From positions 5,354,501 through 5,418,500 of the forward strand of contig NZ_CP042823.1 of assembly GCF_008000895.1 (NCBI RefSeq): DNA of 64,000 bases, in the 5' to 3' direction. Each line of letters starts with the position of its first letter. Positions within the stretch are counted from its first letter, which is position 1. This DNA comes from Methylobacterium sp. WL1 (GTDB lineage: Bacteria > Pseudomonadota > Alphaproteobacteria > Rhizobiales > Beijerinckiaceae). The position numbers and the translations under genes were made by a program. The notes below the pieces were generated by a model. That model was not told the DNA's origin. It saw only the letters and a list, made by a program, of their open reading frames with translations, and did no database searches. Positions 57,023 to 64,000 of this stretch are shown one piece after another.

Positions 57023-57604
57023 ATGAGGAAGAGCCTTTCACGTGTCGTCGCTGTGATGGCCATGGCCATGGCGGCGCAGGCCTTGCCGGCGCGGGCGCAA
57101 ACGATCGATCTCGCCCTCGGTGCGGGGTACCGATCTTTCGATTTCGGCGGTCAGGGCTCGGGGCTGCCGACGTTCTCCTTCAGCCTGGCCGGGCCGGGAA
57201 CGTTCTCGATCGTGGATTCCTATCTCAGCGGTGATCAGTTCCGGATCAACGTGACATCATCCACGGGCGTGACGATCTTCTCAGGGCTCACATCCACGCC
57301 CGCGCTCGGGAGTTACGCGGGCTCGGCTTTAGACGCGTTGCAGAATCCCGCCTTCAGCTCGGCGCAGATCCACCTGAGCGCCGGCACCTACACGGCCGGC
57401 GGGTTTGCCGAGGCGAGCCCCTACGGAGCCGGCGGGGCGTTTGCCGGCCTGTTCGAATCCAGCGCCGCTGCCGGTGCCGGTGGCGCTTCCGGTGGCGCGC
57501 CCTCGCCCGAGATCAACGCGATCCTGGGTCTCGCGCTTGCCGGCGGCACCGTGACCTTCCTGCGTCGCAGGCGTCGCGAACAGTCCGGGCCGGCCGCCGC
57601 CTGA
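57023..57604 (+). CDS. Secreted protein with exosortase-type C-terminal sorting signal
   Basis: A 193-residue protein made as a precursor. Residues 1-25 are a signal peptide (VVAVMAMAMAAQALPARA). The mature part is Gly/Ser/Ala/Thr-rich with strand-forming segments (IDLALGAGYRSFDFGGQGSG, DSYLSGDQFRINVTSSTGVT), suggesting a surface or matrix protein. The C-terminus has the tripartite layout of PEP-CTERM substrates: motif PSPEIN at 160-165, hydrophobic AILGLALAGGTVTFL, and R181-R185. The motif is PEI rather than PEP. GAGGGGAG lies before the ATG. The following exosortase gene starts 10 bases later, so this is probably its dedicated substrate. Confidence 0.82.
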   Translation: MRKSLSRVVAVMAMAMAAQALPARAQTIDLALGAGYRSFDFGGQGSGLPTFSFSLAGPGTFSIVDSYLSGDQFRINVTSSTGVTIFSGLTSTPALGSYAGSALDALQNPAFSSAQIHLSAGTYTAGGFAEASPYGAGGAFAGLFESSAAAGAGGASGGAPSPEINAILGLALAGGTVTFLRRRRREQSGPAAA

Positions 57605-57614
57605 GAGCGCCGCC

Positions 57615-58487
57615 GTGGCCGACATCCTGGCCGGGCCGGGTATGGCCCTCGCGCGCCCGTCGAGCCCGCCGGTCCACGCCGCGCGCTGGAGCCTGCTGGT
57701 CTTTGCCTGCGGCACCTCCCTGTCGGCCGCCCTGCAGCGCCTGCTGCTCGAGCCCGATCCGGGCCTTCAGCGCCTCGTCGAACTCAAGTTCGGCGAGGTG
57801 TTCGCCGCGCTGGCGACGGCGGTCCTCCTGTTCACCGCCCGTGAGGTCCGCCCGGCGCTGACGCGGTCCGACCTCGGTATCCTGGTCGCCGGTGCGCTCA
57901 CGTGGTTCCTGCCCGAGCCCCACGCGGTCTACGCCGGCATGACGCTCGTCGCGGCGTGGTTCCTCGTCCGGCGCTCGGAAGACCGTCTGCTCGCCGATAT
58001 CGGTCAGATCTGGCTGGCGCTGTCGGTGTGCGAATTGTGGAGCAAGCTCGTCTTCAAGCTGTTCTACCACGCCATCGAGCCGTTCGAGGTGGCCGTGATG
58101 GCCTGGGTCGGGCGCCTCGCGTTTCCCGGCCTGCACGCCACCGGCGTCTATCTCAGCACCCGCCCGGACTGGTCGATCGTGATGCTGGAGGGCTGCTCGG
58201 CGTTCCACAACCTGTCGCTGGCGGCCCTGATCTGGCTGTGCGTGCTCAAGATCGCCGGGCGACCGATCGGCCGCGGGGCGCTGGGAGCCCTGGCGGCGAG
58301 CGCAATCCTGGTCGTCGCGATCAACATCGCCCGGATCCTGGCGATGCTGCCGTCGGCCGAGGCCTATCATCACTGGCACGACGGGGCCGGCTCGGTGACC
58401 GTGGCGCTGGTCTCGGTGGCGGCCTCGCTGCTGCCGATCATCATCCATGTCGAGAGGTCGCCGTGCCCGGTCGCGTGTCCCGTTTGA
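57615..58487 (+). CDS. Exosortase/archaeosortase-family membrane transpeptidase
   Basis: A 290-residue polytopic membrane protein with about seven to eight helices. The three catalytic residues of the exosortase/archaeosortase family are visible: C194 in VMLEGCSAFHNLSL, R240 in INIARILAML and H255 in YHHWHDGAGSVTVAL. These enzymes cut at the C-terminal motif of their substrates and transfer them to an acceptor. The start is GTG 57615, just after the substrate gene. The C194 context (EGCSAFHNL) departs from the common EACSGLR, so it probably belongs to a separate subfamily. It overlaps the next gene by 25 bases. Confidence 0.85.
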   Translation: MADILAGPGMALARPSSPPVHAARWSLLVFACGTSLSAALQRLLLEPDPGLQRLVELKFGEVFAALATAVLLFTAREVRPALTRSDLGILVAGALTWFLPEPHAVYAGMTLVAAWFLVRRSEDRLLADIGQIWLALSVCELWSKLVFKLFYHAIEPFEVAVMAWVGRLAFPGLHATGVYLSTRPDWSIVMLEGCSAFHNLSLAALIWLCVLKIAGRPIGRGALGALAASAILVVAINIARILAMLPSAEAYHHWHDGAGSVTVALVSVAASLLPIIIHVERSPCPVACPV

Positions 58488-58978
58488 CCAGAGCCGACCG
58501 CGCGGGCCTGGGCGCCCTGTGCCTGCTGCTCGCCCTGTCGGTCTCGATGCGGGTCCAGGCCTACGGGACCGGCGCGCCCACCCCGGAACCGGCCGCCGCC
58601 GTCGCGGCGGTCGATCTCGGCGCGGGCGTGGTCCTGACCCGGGCCGAGGCCGTGCGCCGGGTGATCTGGACCGCCGCGTGCCCGCGCCCGGTGGTGGCCG
58701 ACTTCGTCGAGCCCTCGCCCCATGGCACGGACACGTCCCTCGCCGCGCCGCGCGATCCGAACGACCGCGTCGTCTACGTCTACCGGGGCTGGACTCTCGA
58801 CGGCCCCCGGGCCGCGATGGCGCTGGGCGTCCTGCATGTCGTGCACCGGGCCGGCGCCGTCCTGCGGATGCGTTCGGCCTCGGCGCGGACCGCGCTGGCC
58901 GTGAAGCTGGTCGTGCCGGCGGGATGCGACACCGCGCCGGACGAGGCCATGACCGCATTGCGGCGGGTGCGGGGCTAG
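58463..58978 (+). CDS. Small exported exosortase-cassette partner protein
   Basis: A 171-residue protein with an N-terminal membrane anchor or signal (GLGALCLLLALSVSMRVQAY) and a soluble domain containing VWTA-type strands: EAVRRVIWTAACPRPVVADF, RVVYVYRGWTLDGPRAAMAL and GVLHVVHRAGAVLRMRSASA. GTG 58463 has GAGAGG upstream and lies inside the exosortase gene, so the two are coupled. Exosortase loci often carry a companion of this size (EpsI-like); identity with that family is not certain. Two cysteines could form a disulfide outside the membrane. Confidence 0.7.
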   Translation: MPGRVSRLTRADRAGLGALCLLLALSVSMRVQAYGTGAPTPEPAAAVAAVDLGAGVVLTRAEAVRRVIWTAACPRPVVADFVEPSPHGTDTSLAAPRDPNDRVVYVYRGWTLDGPRAAMALGVLHVVHRAGAVLRMRSASARTALAVKLVVPAGCDTAPDEAMTALRRVRG

Positions 58979-59209
58979 CGCATCGTACTGGATGTCGGGA
59001 CCGGTGCGATGCACGAACTCCTTGGTTCGCATCATCTTCTTTTCTGGAAAGCCGGCCGCAACCCTTCCGGACGATGCCCTCGACCCGGGCTTCGGCGGAG
59101 ACATGCGCCGCCCGGCATGTCCGCTCGCGCGGGGCCTGTTCCGGGATCGCCTTCCCTGACGGTCCGGGTGTCCGGGAAAGGGTCGCGCATCATCCGCGAG
59201 GGGGACGCC

Positions 59210-60634
59210 CTAATCCGCGACGATCACCCGGTTCGGCAATTCGTCCGGATCGTGGGGGCCGGCCGGGAGGTGCTCCGCCAGGCAGGCGCCGATGCGCTCC
59301 ACCGCCACGGTCAAGCCGCCCTCGATCTCGCCGCGCGCCAGCGCCCCGCCGAGTTCGGCCAGGATGCCGTCCCAGGCTTGCGCCGGGATGCGCCCGAGCA
59401 CGCCGAGATCCGTGACGATCTCGGCGTGGCGCTCGGCCAGGGACAGGTAGAGCAGCACGCCGGTGCGGGACCGGGTCCGGCTCAGGCCCCGGGACCAGAA
59501 CGCCCGCTGCCCGGCCTCGCGGGCCCGGGCGCTGCGCAGGCGGCGCGGCACCAGGGCGAGGCGCAGCCGCTCGATCTGGCTCAGGCCCAGGATCGCGGCG
59601 ACCAGGGCCGCCTGCGCGAGCAGGATCGTGACCGCACTCCAGCCGGTCAGCGCGATCAGCGGCCAGGGCAGGATCAGCCCAGCGATCAGGGCGGCGAGCA
59701 GCACCACGGAGCGGTAGGCGCCCGCGCGGCGGCCGACCATCACGACGATCTCGCCGGACGTGCCGGCTTCGGCCCGGGACACCGCCTGGGCGAGGCGTGC
59801 GCGCGCGCCCCCGGGGAGAACGTCCGCGATCCTACCAGTCACCCGAGGCTCCCCGCCGCCGGAGGAGCCGCCCCCGCCGGAAAATCCGCCGCCGAAGCCG
59901 CCGGACGAACCGCCGTCCGAGTAGCCGCCGCTCCATCCGCCCGAGCCCGGGCCGGGCAGGAACACGATGCCGCCGCCCCGCCCGGCCCGTCCGCCCCGGT
60001 TCATGCGCCAGGCCACGAACAGGACGATCAGGAACAGGGCGATGAAGATCGCGACCTGCCCGGGATCGACCTCGTCGCTGCGGACCTGCGGCTTGCGTTG
60101 CCACTCCTGCGCATCCCCCGACAGGATCCCCAGGATCCCGTCGACGCCGGCATCGATCCCGCCGTAATAGTCGCCGGTCTTGAAGCGCGGCGTGATCGCG
60201 CTGGCGATGATCACCCGGGACAGCGCGTCCGTCAGCGCGCCCTCGAGCCCGTACCCGACCTCGATCCGAACCTTGCGCTCGCTCGGCGCCACCAGCAGCA
60301 GGGCGCCGTTGTTGGTCTTGGCCTGCCCGAGCTTCCAGTCCCGGAACAGGCGGTTGGCGTAATCCTCGACGGTCGTGCCCTGCAGGTTGGGCACGGTCGC
60401 CACCACGACCTGGTCCGAGGTCTTGTCCTCGTGCGCCTTCAGCTTGGCCTCGAGCGTCCCGCGCTGGTCCGGCGTGAGGATGCCGGCCGCGTCGACCACG
60501 CGGCCGGTCAGCGGCGGGAAGGTCAGGTCGGCTGCCAGCGCGCCGACCGCGTAGACGGCCAGGCACCCGAACAGCACGACCAGCGCGAGGAGGAGCCGCA
60601 CCACCGTGGTGAGGCTCAAGCCCATGAGCCGCAT
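59210..60634 (-). CDS. Two TPM-domain (YgcG-type) proteins read as one 474-residue frame
   Basis: The first half is a normal YgcG-like protein: signal/TM helix, TPM domain (LTGRVVDAAGILTPDQRGTL, DQVVVATVPNLQGTTVEDYA, IEVGYGLEGALTDALS), a second TM and a Gly/Ser tail. The second half is a different TPM protein (ARLAQAVSRAEAGTSGEIVV, two TM segments, LAERHAEIVTDLGVLGRIPA). Relatives encode these as two coupled genes after lemA. Here the Gly tail (SGGGGSSGGGEPR) crosses directly into the second protein. In the next frame the expected end GASGDW and a TAG at 59832-59834 exist, and one extra G in the run at the junction would restore two genes, the second starting at GTG 59842. Both readings are possible. 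The older label methanol dehydrogenase is not supported. Confidence 0.8.
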   Translation of the reverse strand: MRLMGLSLTTVVRLLLALVVLFGCLAVYAVGALAADLTFPPLTGRVVDAAGILTPDQRGTLEAKLKAHEDKTSDQVVVATVPNLQGTTVEDYANRLFRDWKLGQAKTNNGALLLVAPSERKVRIEVGYGLEGALTDALSRVIIASAITPRFKTGDYYGGIDAGVDGILGILSGDAQEWQRKPQVRSDEVDPGQVAIFIALFLIVLFVAWRMNRGGRAGRGGGIVFLPGPGSGGWSGGYSDGGSSGGFGGGFSGGGGSSGGGEPRVTGRIADVLPGGARARLAQAVSRAEAGTSGEIVVMVGRRAGAYRSVVLLAALIAGLILPWPLIALTGWSAVTILLAQAALVAAILGLSQIERLRLALVPRRLRSARAREAGQRAFWSRGLSRTRSRTGVLLYLSLAERHAEIVTDLGVLGRIPAQAWDGILAELGGALARGEIEGGLTVAVERIGACLAEHLPAGPHDPDELPNRVIVAD

Positions 60635-60653
60635 CGATCTATCCGCGCTGTCT

Positions 60654-61289
60654 CTAGAACTTCACGTTCGGCGGACGGTCGGAGTTGGGCGTGGCCGAGA
60701 ACGTCTCCATCGGCTTGGACTCCGGATACATGATCGCGGCGATCCAGCGGCCCGGGATGGTGCGCAGCTCGGTGTTGTAGGCCTGGACCGCCCCAATATA
60801 GTCGCGCCGCGCCACGGCGATGCGGTTCTCGGTGCCTTCGAGCTGCGATTGCAGAGCCAGGAAGTTCTGGTTCGACTTCAGGTCGGGGTACTTTTCCACC
60901 GTAACCAGCAGGCGACCGAGGGCCCCGGACAGCTGGTTCTGCGCGTCCTGGAATTCCTTGAACTTCTGCGGGTCGCTCACCGTCGAGGCGTCGACCTTCA
61001 CGCTCGACGCCTTGGCGCGCGCCTCGGTCACGCCGATCAGCACGTCCTTCTCCTGCTGGGCGTAGCCCTTCACGGTCTCGACCAAGTTGGGGATCAGGTC
61101 GGCCCGGCGCTGGTACTGATTCTGCACCTCGCTCCAGGACGACTTCGCCTGCTCCTCCAGGGTCGGCACGCGGTTGATCGCGCCGCAGCCCGAGAGGCCG
61201 GTGGCAACCAGCAGGACCGTGAGCGCGCTCAGCAGGCGCGCCGCCGCGGAGGAGGGGCGCAGGGCGCCGGCATTCAGCATCGGAACCAT
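60654..61289 (-). CDS. LemA family lipoprotein
   Basis: A 211-residue membrane-associated protein. It has a lipoprotein-type signal with lipobox LSGC (LLVATGLSGCGAIN), then the LemA three-helix bundle: SSWSEVQNQYQRRADLIPNL, VETVKGYAQQEKDVLIGVTE, LLVTVEKYPDLKSNQNFLAL, QSQLEGTENRIAVARRDYIG. LemA genes usually precede ygcG-type TPM genes, as here (19 bases apart), but the function of the pair is unknown. ATG 61289 is chosen for a GGGAG ribosome site. Confidence 0.93.
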   Translation of the reverse strand: MVPMLNAGALRPSSAAARLLSALTVLLVATGLSGCGAINRVPTLEEQAKSSWSEVQNQYQRRADLIPNLVETVKGYAQQEKDVLIGVTEARAKASSVKVDASTVSDPQKFKEFQDAQNQLSGALGRLLVTVEKYPDLKSNQNFLALQSQLEGTENRIAVARRDYIGAVQAYNTELRTIPGRWIAAIMYPESKPMETFSATPNSDRPPNVKF

Positions 61290-61484
61290 TCGGGGGAACT
61301 CCCTTCCGGGCGAGGCCCGGTACACCGATCACAGTTCCGAGAGATAAGGCCGCGCCTTGTCAAGGTCAGGGCCGCGCCGGATTCCGGCTTGAGGGCCCCG
61401 GGGGCGACCCGGTAAGGGCCTCGGCAACGGCCGCGACCGGCGCGCGTTCGAGACAGCATGGGCGTGACCGCACGGGGACCCGGG

Positions 61485-61895
61485 ATGGATGCAGAACTTG
61501 CCGACCACGTCAGGGCCGCGGCGGCGGCGGCAAGGCGCCACGCGCTGGCCTTCCGGGCGCCTGTGGACAAGGACGCGCTGCCCTGGTCGGTGATCGAGGC
61601 CTTCGACGCCCGGGTCCGCGGCCATGTCAAGCGCGACCGGCGGATCGAGGAGGAGCGCGACCGGGTGCTGATCGCCGCCGTGAACCTCGCCGAGACCCCG
61701 GGCGAGGAAGGCGAGGGCGCGGTCGCGGCCGCCCGCGCCGACCTCGTGGACGCCATCGACTACCTGGAGCAGGCTGTCCTGCGCTTCGGCGTGGTCAACC
61801 GGCAGGGCGCGAAGCTCGGTCACGGCGCGTACGGCCAGCCGGTCGGCGCGCGGGATTGGCGCGGCCCCCCGGGGGCCGCCAAGACGAGGCCGTAG
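61485..61895 (+). CDS. Small hypothetical protein
   Basis: A 136-residue acidic-basic helical protein: ADHVRAAAAAARRHALAFRA, DALPWSVIEAFDARVRGHVK, RDRRIEEERDRVLIAAVNLA and AARADLVDAIDYLEQAVLRF. No domain is recognised. ATG 61458, nine codons upstream, is an alternative start. It ends 32 bases before the LysR start and may be cotranscribed with it. Confidence 0.6.
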   Translation: MDAELADHVRAAAAAARRHALAFRAPVDKDALPWSVIEAFDARVRGHVKRDRRIEEERDRVLIAAVNLAETPGEEGEGAVAAARADLVDAIDYLEQAVLRFGVVNRQGAKLGHGAYGQPVGARDWRGPPGAAKTRP

Positions 61896-61927
61896 GCATT
61901 CGCGAGACGCGTCCGACCGCGGCGACC

Positions 61928-62818
61928 GTGAGCCGCCTCGACCTCAAGACGCTGCGCCTGTTCGCGGCGATCTGCGAGGCCGGGACGCTCAACGGCGCGG
62001 CAAGGCGGGCGGCGATCGCCCCCTCGGCGGTGAGCAAGCGCCTGGCCGAGCTGGAGCGCGCGCTGGGCTGCGCCCTCCTCACCCGTGAGCCCCGGGGGAT
62101 GCGCCCGACGCCGGCCGGCGAGACGCTGCTGCACCACACCCGCCGGATGCTGGCGAGCGCCGAGCAGATGGCGCTCGAACTGGCCGAGCACGCGCACGGC
62201 GTGCGCGGCTTCGTCCGGATGCTCGCCAACCTGTCGGCGATCGTGCAGTTCCTGCCCGAGGACCTCCAGGCCTTCCTGGCTGCGCAGGAGCAGATCCGCG
62301 TCGATCTGGCGGAGCGGCCGAGCGGCGGCGTGGTGCTGGGCGTCGAGGAGGGCGCGGCCGATCTCGGGATCTGCGCCGGCGGCACCGACACCCGTTCGCT
62401 CACCGCCTACCCGTATCGCGGCGACCGCCTGGTCCTGGTGATGCCGGCCGACCATCCGCTGAGCGGGCACGCCGCCGTCGCCCTCGCCGACACCCTCGAC
62501 TACGACCATGTCGGCCTGCACGTGGAGAGCTCGATCTACGCCGCCCTGCGGGACGAGGCCCGGCGCCTCGGGCGGCCCCTGCGCCTGCGGATCCACGTTC
62601 CGAGCTTCGACGGGATCTGCCGGATGGCGCAGGCCGGGATGGGCCTCGGCACGATCCCCGAGGGGGTCTTCGCCCTGCTCGGGCCGCAGCTGAACCTCGC
62701 GGCGGTGCCGCTGACCGACCCCTGGGCGACGCGGACGCTCACCCTGGTGGTCCGCCCCGGCGCCCTGCCGCCCGCCGCCGCCCTGTTGCTGGATCACCTG
62801 CGCACGGCCGGGGGATAG
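61928..62818 (+). CDS. LysR-family transcriptional regulator
   Basis: A 296-residue regulator. Residues 3-62 form the winged HTH (LDLKTLRLFAAICEAGTLNG, AARRAAIAPSAVSKRLAELE, RALGCALLTREPRGMRPTPA), followed by a substrate-binding domain (VLGVEEGAADLGICAGGTDT, RGDRLVLVMPADHPLSGHAA). The start is GTG 61928, giving the normal N-terminus. The CoA-transferase gene lies 105 bases downstream on the same strand and is a candidate target, although LysR regulators more often control divergent genes. Confidence 0.93.
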   Translation: MSRLDLKTLRLFAAICEAGTLNGAARRAAIAPSAVSKRLAELERALGCALLTREPRGMRPTPAGETLLHHTRRMLASAEQMALELAEHAHGVRGFVRMLANLSAIVQFLPEDLQAFLAAQEQIRVDLAERPSGGVVLGVEEGAADLGICAGGTDTRSLTAYPYRGDRLVLVMPADHPLSGHAAVALADTLDYDHVGLHVESSIYAALRDEARRLGRPLRLRIHVPSFDGICRMAQAGMGLGTIPEGVFALLGPQLNLAAVPLTDPWATRTLTLVVRPGALPPAAALLLDHLRTAGG

Positions 62819-62923
62819 GAGGGGCTTCCGTTCGCGTGCGGAGAACGCAGCCTCGCGCATGGCGTTTGGACATCGCCCGGAAGCCGGTCGTATCCTCCGG
62901 GCAAAGACAGGGAGAGAACGACG

Positions 62924-64000
62924 GTGTCAGGTCCGCTCAGCGGGATCCGTGTGCTGGAACTCGGCCAGCTCATCGCCGCGCCCTTCGCCACCAAGCTCCT
63001 CGCCGAGTTCGGTGCCGAGGTGATCAAGGTGGAGGCGCCCGACGGCGGTGACCCCCTGCGCACCTGGCGCAAGATGCACGGCGACACCTCGCTGTGGTGG
63101 TATCTCCAGTCGCGCAACAAGAAGTCGATCGCGGTCAACCTGAAGACCCCGGAGGGGCTCGACATCGTCAAGCGACTCGCCACCAGCGCCGACGTGGTGG
63201 TCGAGAACTTCCGGCCCGGCGGCCTGGAGAAGCTGGGGCTGGGTTGGGACGTGCTCTCGGCCCTCAACACGTCGCTCACGATGGTGCGCATCTCCGGCTA
63301 TGGCCAGACCGGGCCGTACCGTGACCGGCCGGGCTTCGGCGCCATCGGCGAGGCCATGGGCGGGCTGCGCTACACCACCGGTTCCCCGGACAGCCCGCCG
63401 GCCCGGGTCGGCGTCAGCATCGGCGACACCCTGGCCTCGCTCCACGGCGTGATCGGCGCGCTGATGTCGATCCTGAACGTCAAGGTCAACGGCGGCGCCG
63501 GGCAGGTGGTGGACGTCTCGCTGGTCGAGAGCGTGTTCAACGTCATGGAGAGCTTGGTCCCCGAATACGACCTGCTCGGCGAGATCCGCACCCGCACCGG
63601 CGGCGCGCTGCCCGGCATCACCCCGTCCAACACCTACCCGACCCAGGATGGCGGCTACGTCGTGATCGCCGGCAACAGCGACCCGATCTTCCGCCGACTG
63701 ATGCAGGCCATCGGCCGCCCCGACCTCGCCGAGGACCCGCGGATGCGCTCCAACGAGGGCCGCTCGCAGCACGCCGCGATGCTCGACGGCGTGATCGGAG
63801 ACTGGTCGAAGGCAAGGAGCGTCGCGGACGCGCTGGCCGCCCTGGACGCCGCGGACGTGCCGGCGGGCCGGATCTACTCGGTGGCCGACATCGTCGCCGA
63901 CCCGCACTACCAGGCCCGCGACATGATCCTTCAGGCCGAGCTGCCCGGCGGCACCCAGGTGAAGATGCCCGGCATCGTGCCGAAGCTGTCCGGCACCCCC
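62924..64000 (+). CDS. CaiB/BaiF-family class III CoA-transferase (3' end outside the window)
   Basis: Transfers CoA between carboxylic acids. The visible 359 codons from GTG 62924 (GGGAG upstream) match the family: LSGIRVLELGQLIAAPFATK, LLAEFGAEVIKVEAPDGGDP, KSIAVNLKTPEGLDIVKRLA, the catalytic-region VVENFRPGGLEKLGLGWDVL, and MVRISGYGQTGPYRDRPGFG. VDVSLVESVFNVMESLVPEY contains the usual helix after the acyl-binding Asp. Only the last part is cut off by the window edge. The substrate is unknown; relatives act on formate, carnitine, 2-methylsuccinate and itaconate. Confidence 0.95.
   Translation, partial: MSGPLSGIRVLELGQLIAAPFATKLLAEFGAEVIKVEAPDGGDPLRTWRKMHGDTSLWWYLQSRNKKSIAVNLKTPEGLDIVKRLATSADVVVENFRPGGLEKLGLGWDVLSALNTSLTMVRISGYGQTGPYRDRPGFGAIGEAMGGLRYTTGSPDSPPARVGVSIGDTLASLHGVIGALMSILNVKVNGGAGQVVDVSLVESVFNVMESLVPEYDLLGEIRTRTGGALPGITPSNTYPTQDGGYVVIAGNSDPIFRRLMQAIGRPDLAEDPRMRSNEGRSQHAAMLDGVIGDWSKARSVADALAALDAADVPAGRIYSVADIVADPHYQARDMILQAELPGGTQVKMPGIVPKLSGTP

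Noticed and set aside
59210..60634. Methanol dehydrogenase annotation sometimes given to YgcG-type proteins
   Set aside because: There is no PQQ propeller or metal-site motif; the TPM domain is unrelated to MxaF/XoxF, even though the organism may be a methylotroph.

Overview
The window is about 70% G+C and its gene content points to an alphaproteobacterium of the order Hyphomicrobiales, most like Methylobacterium/Methylorubrum. The pointers are a Ros/MucR regulator, an alpha-type RpoH promoter before dnaK, phosphatidylethanolamine methylation, osmoregulated periplasmic glucan genes, a DUF971/moaA pair, an alr-radA-cvpA-purF-SDR neighbourhood and arrays of short GC-rich stem-loops between genes. 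The taxonomic call is inference from protein resemblance; no rRNA or tRNA gene was found.

Layout. 1-2.4 kb: nucleoside salvage operon (purine-nucleoside phosphorylase, deoC, deoA). 2.4-11.3 kb: His/Gly-rich secreted protein, SDR, Tat-exported GH10 xylanase, acyltransferase, L,D-transpeptidase and a protein acetyltransferase. 11.7-16.7 kb: MucR-like regulator, membrane-anchored Mrr-like nuclease, peroxiredoxin, YqgE, and a TetR/GST/tautomerase detoxification locus with two visible operators. 18-24.5 kb: dnaK-dnaJ, pmtA, zwf. 24.5-28.3 kb: divergent opgG/opgH. 28.5-33.3 kb: second L,D-transpeptidase, cupin, ParE-type toxin-antitoxin pair, DUF971 protein, moaA, radA. 33.3-43.3 kb: alr, a 1.3-kb AT-richer island with two decayed genes, cvpA, purF, SDR, DHFR-like protein, YbdK ligase, der, a TPR protein and NnrU. 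43.5-48 kb: small accessory genes, a tandem-repeat protein, an SRAP protein and two PAS-gene remnants. 48.4-52.3 kb: yellow-like protein, zinc alcohol dehydrogenase, old yellow enzyme. 52.4-56.6 kb: a tightly coupled glycosyltransferase/ferredoxin/ferredoxin reductase/P450 operon. 57.0-59.0 kb: a three-gene exosortase cassette. 59.2-64 kb: TPM-domain genes with lemA, a LysR regulator and a CoA-transferase running off the end.

Two accessory systems stand out. The first is the exosortase cassette: a secreted protein with a PSPEIN / transmembrane / Arg5 tail, then a membrane protein carrying the exosortase Cys-Arg-His triad, then a small secreted partner. It looks like a protease/transpeptidase with one dedicated substrate and a divergent sorting motif. 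The second is the GT1-ferredoxin-reductase-P450 operon, a self-contained hydroxylate-then-glycosylate module with overlapping start and stop codons and no scaffold-making enzyme beside it.

The window also holds an unusual number of interrupted reading frames. Four genes carry in-frame stop codons (tautomerase, two genes of the AT-rich island, a PAS gene). Five carry apparent one-base or four-base frame changes (deoA, opgH, a secreted propeller-like gene, the PAS gene, ygcG). Some frame changes lie in homopolymers or short repeats and could be assembly errors; the stop codons are base substitutions and more likely real decay.
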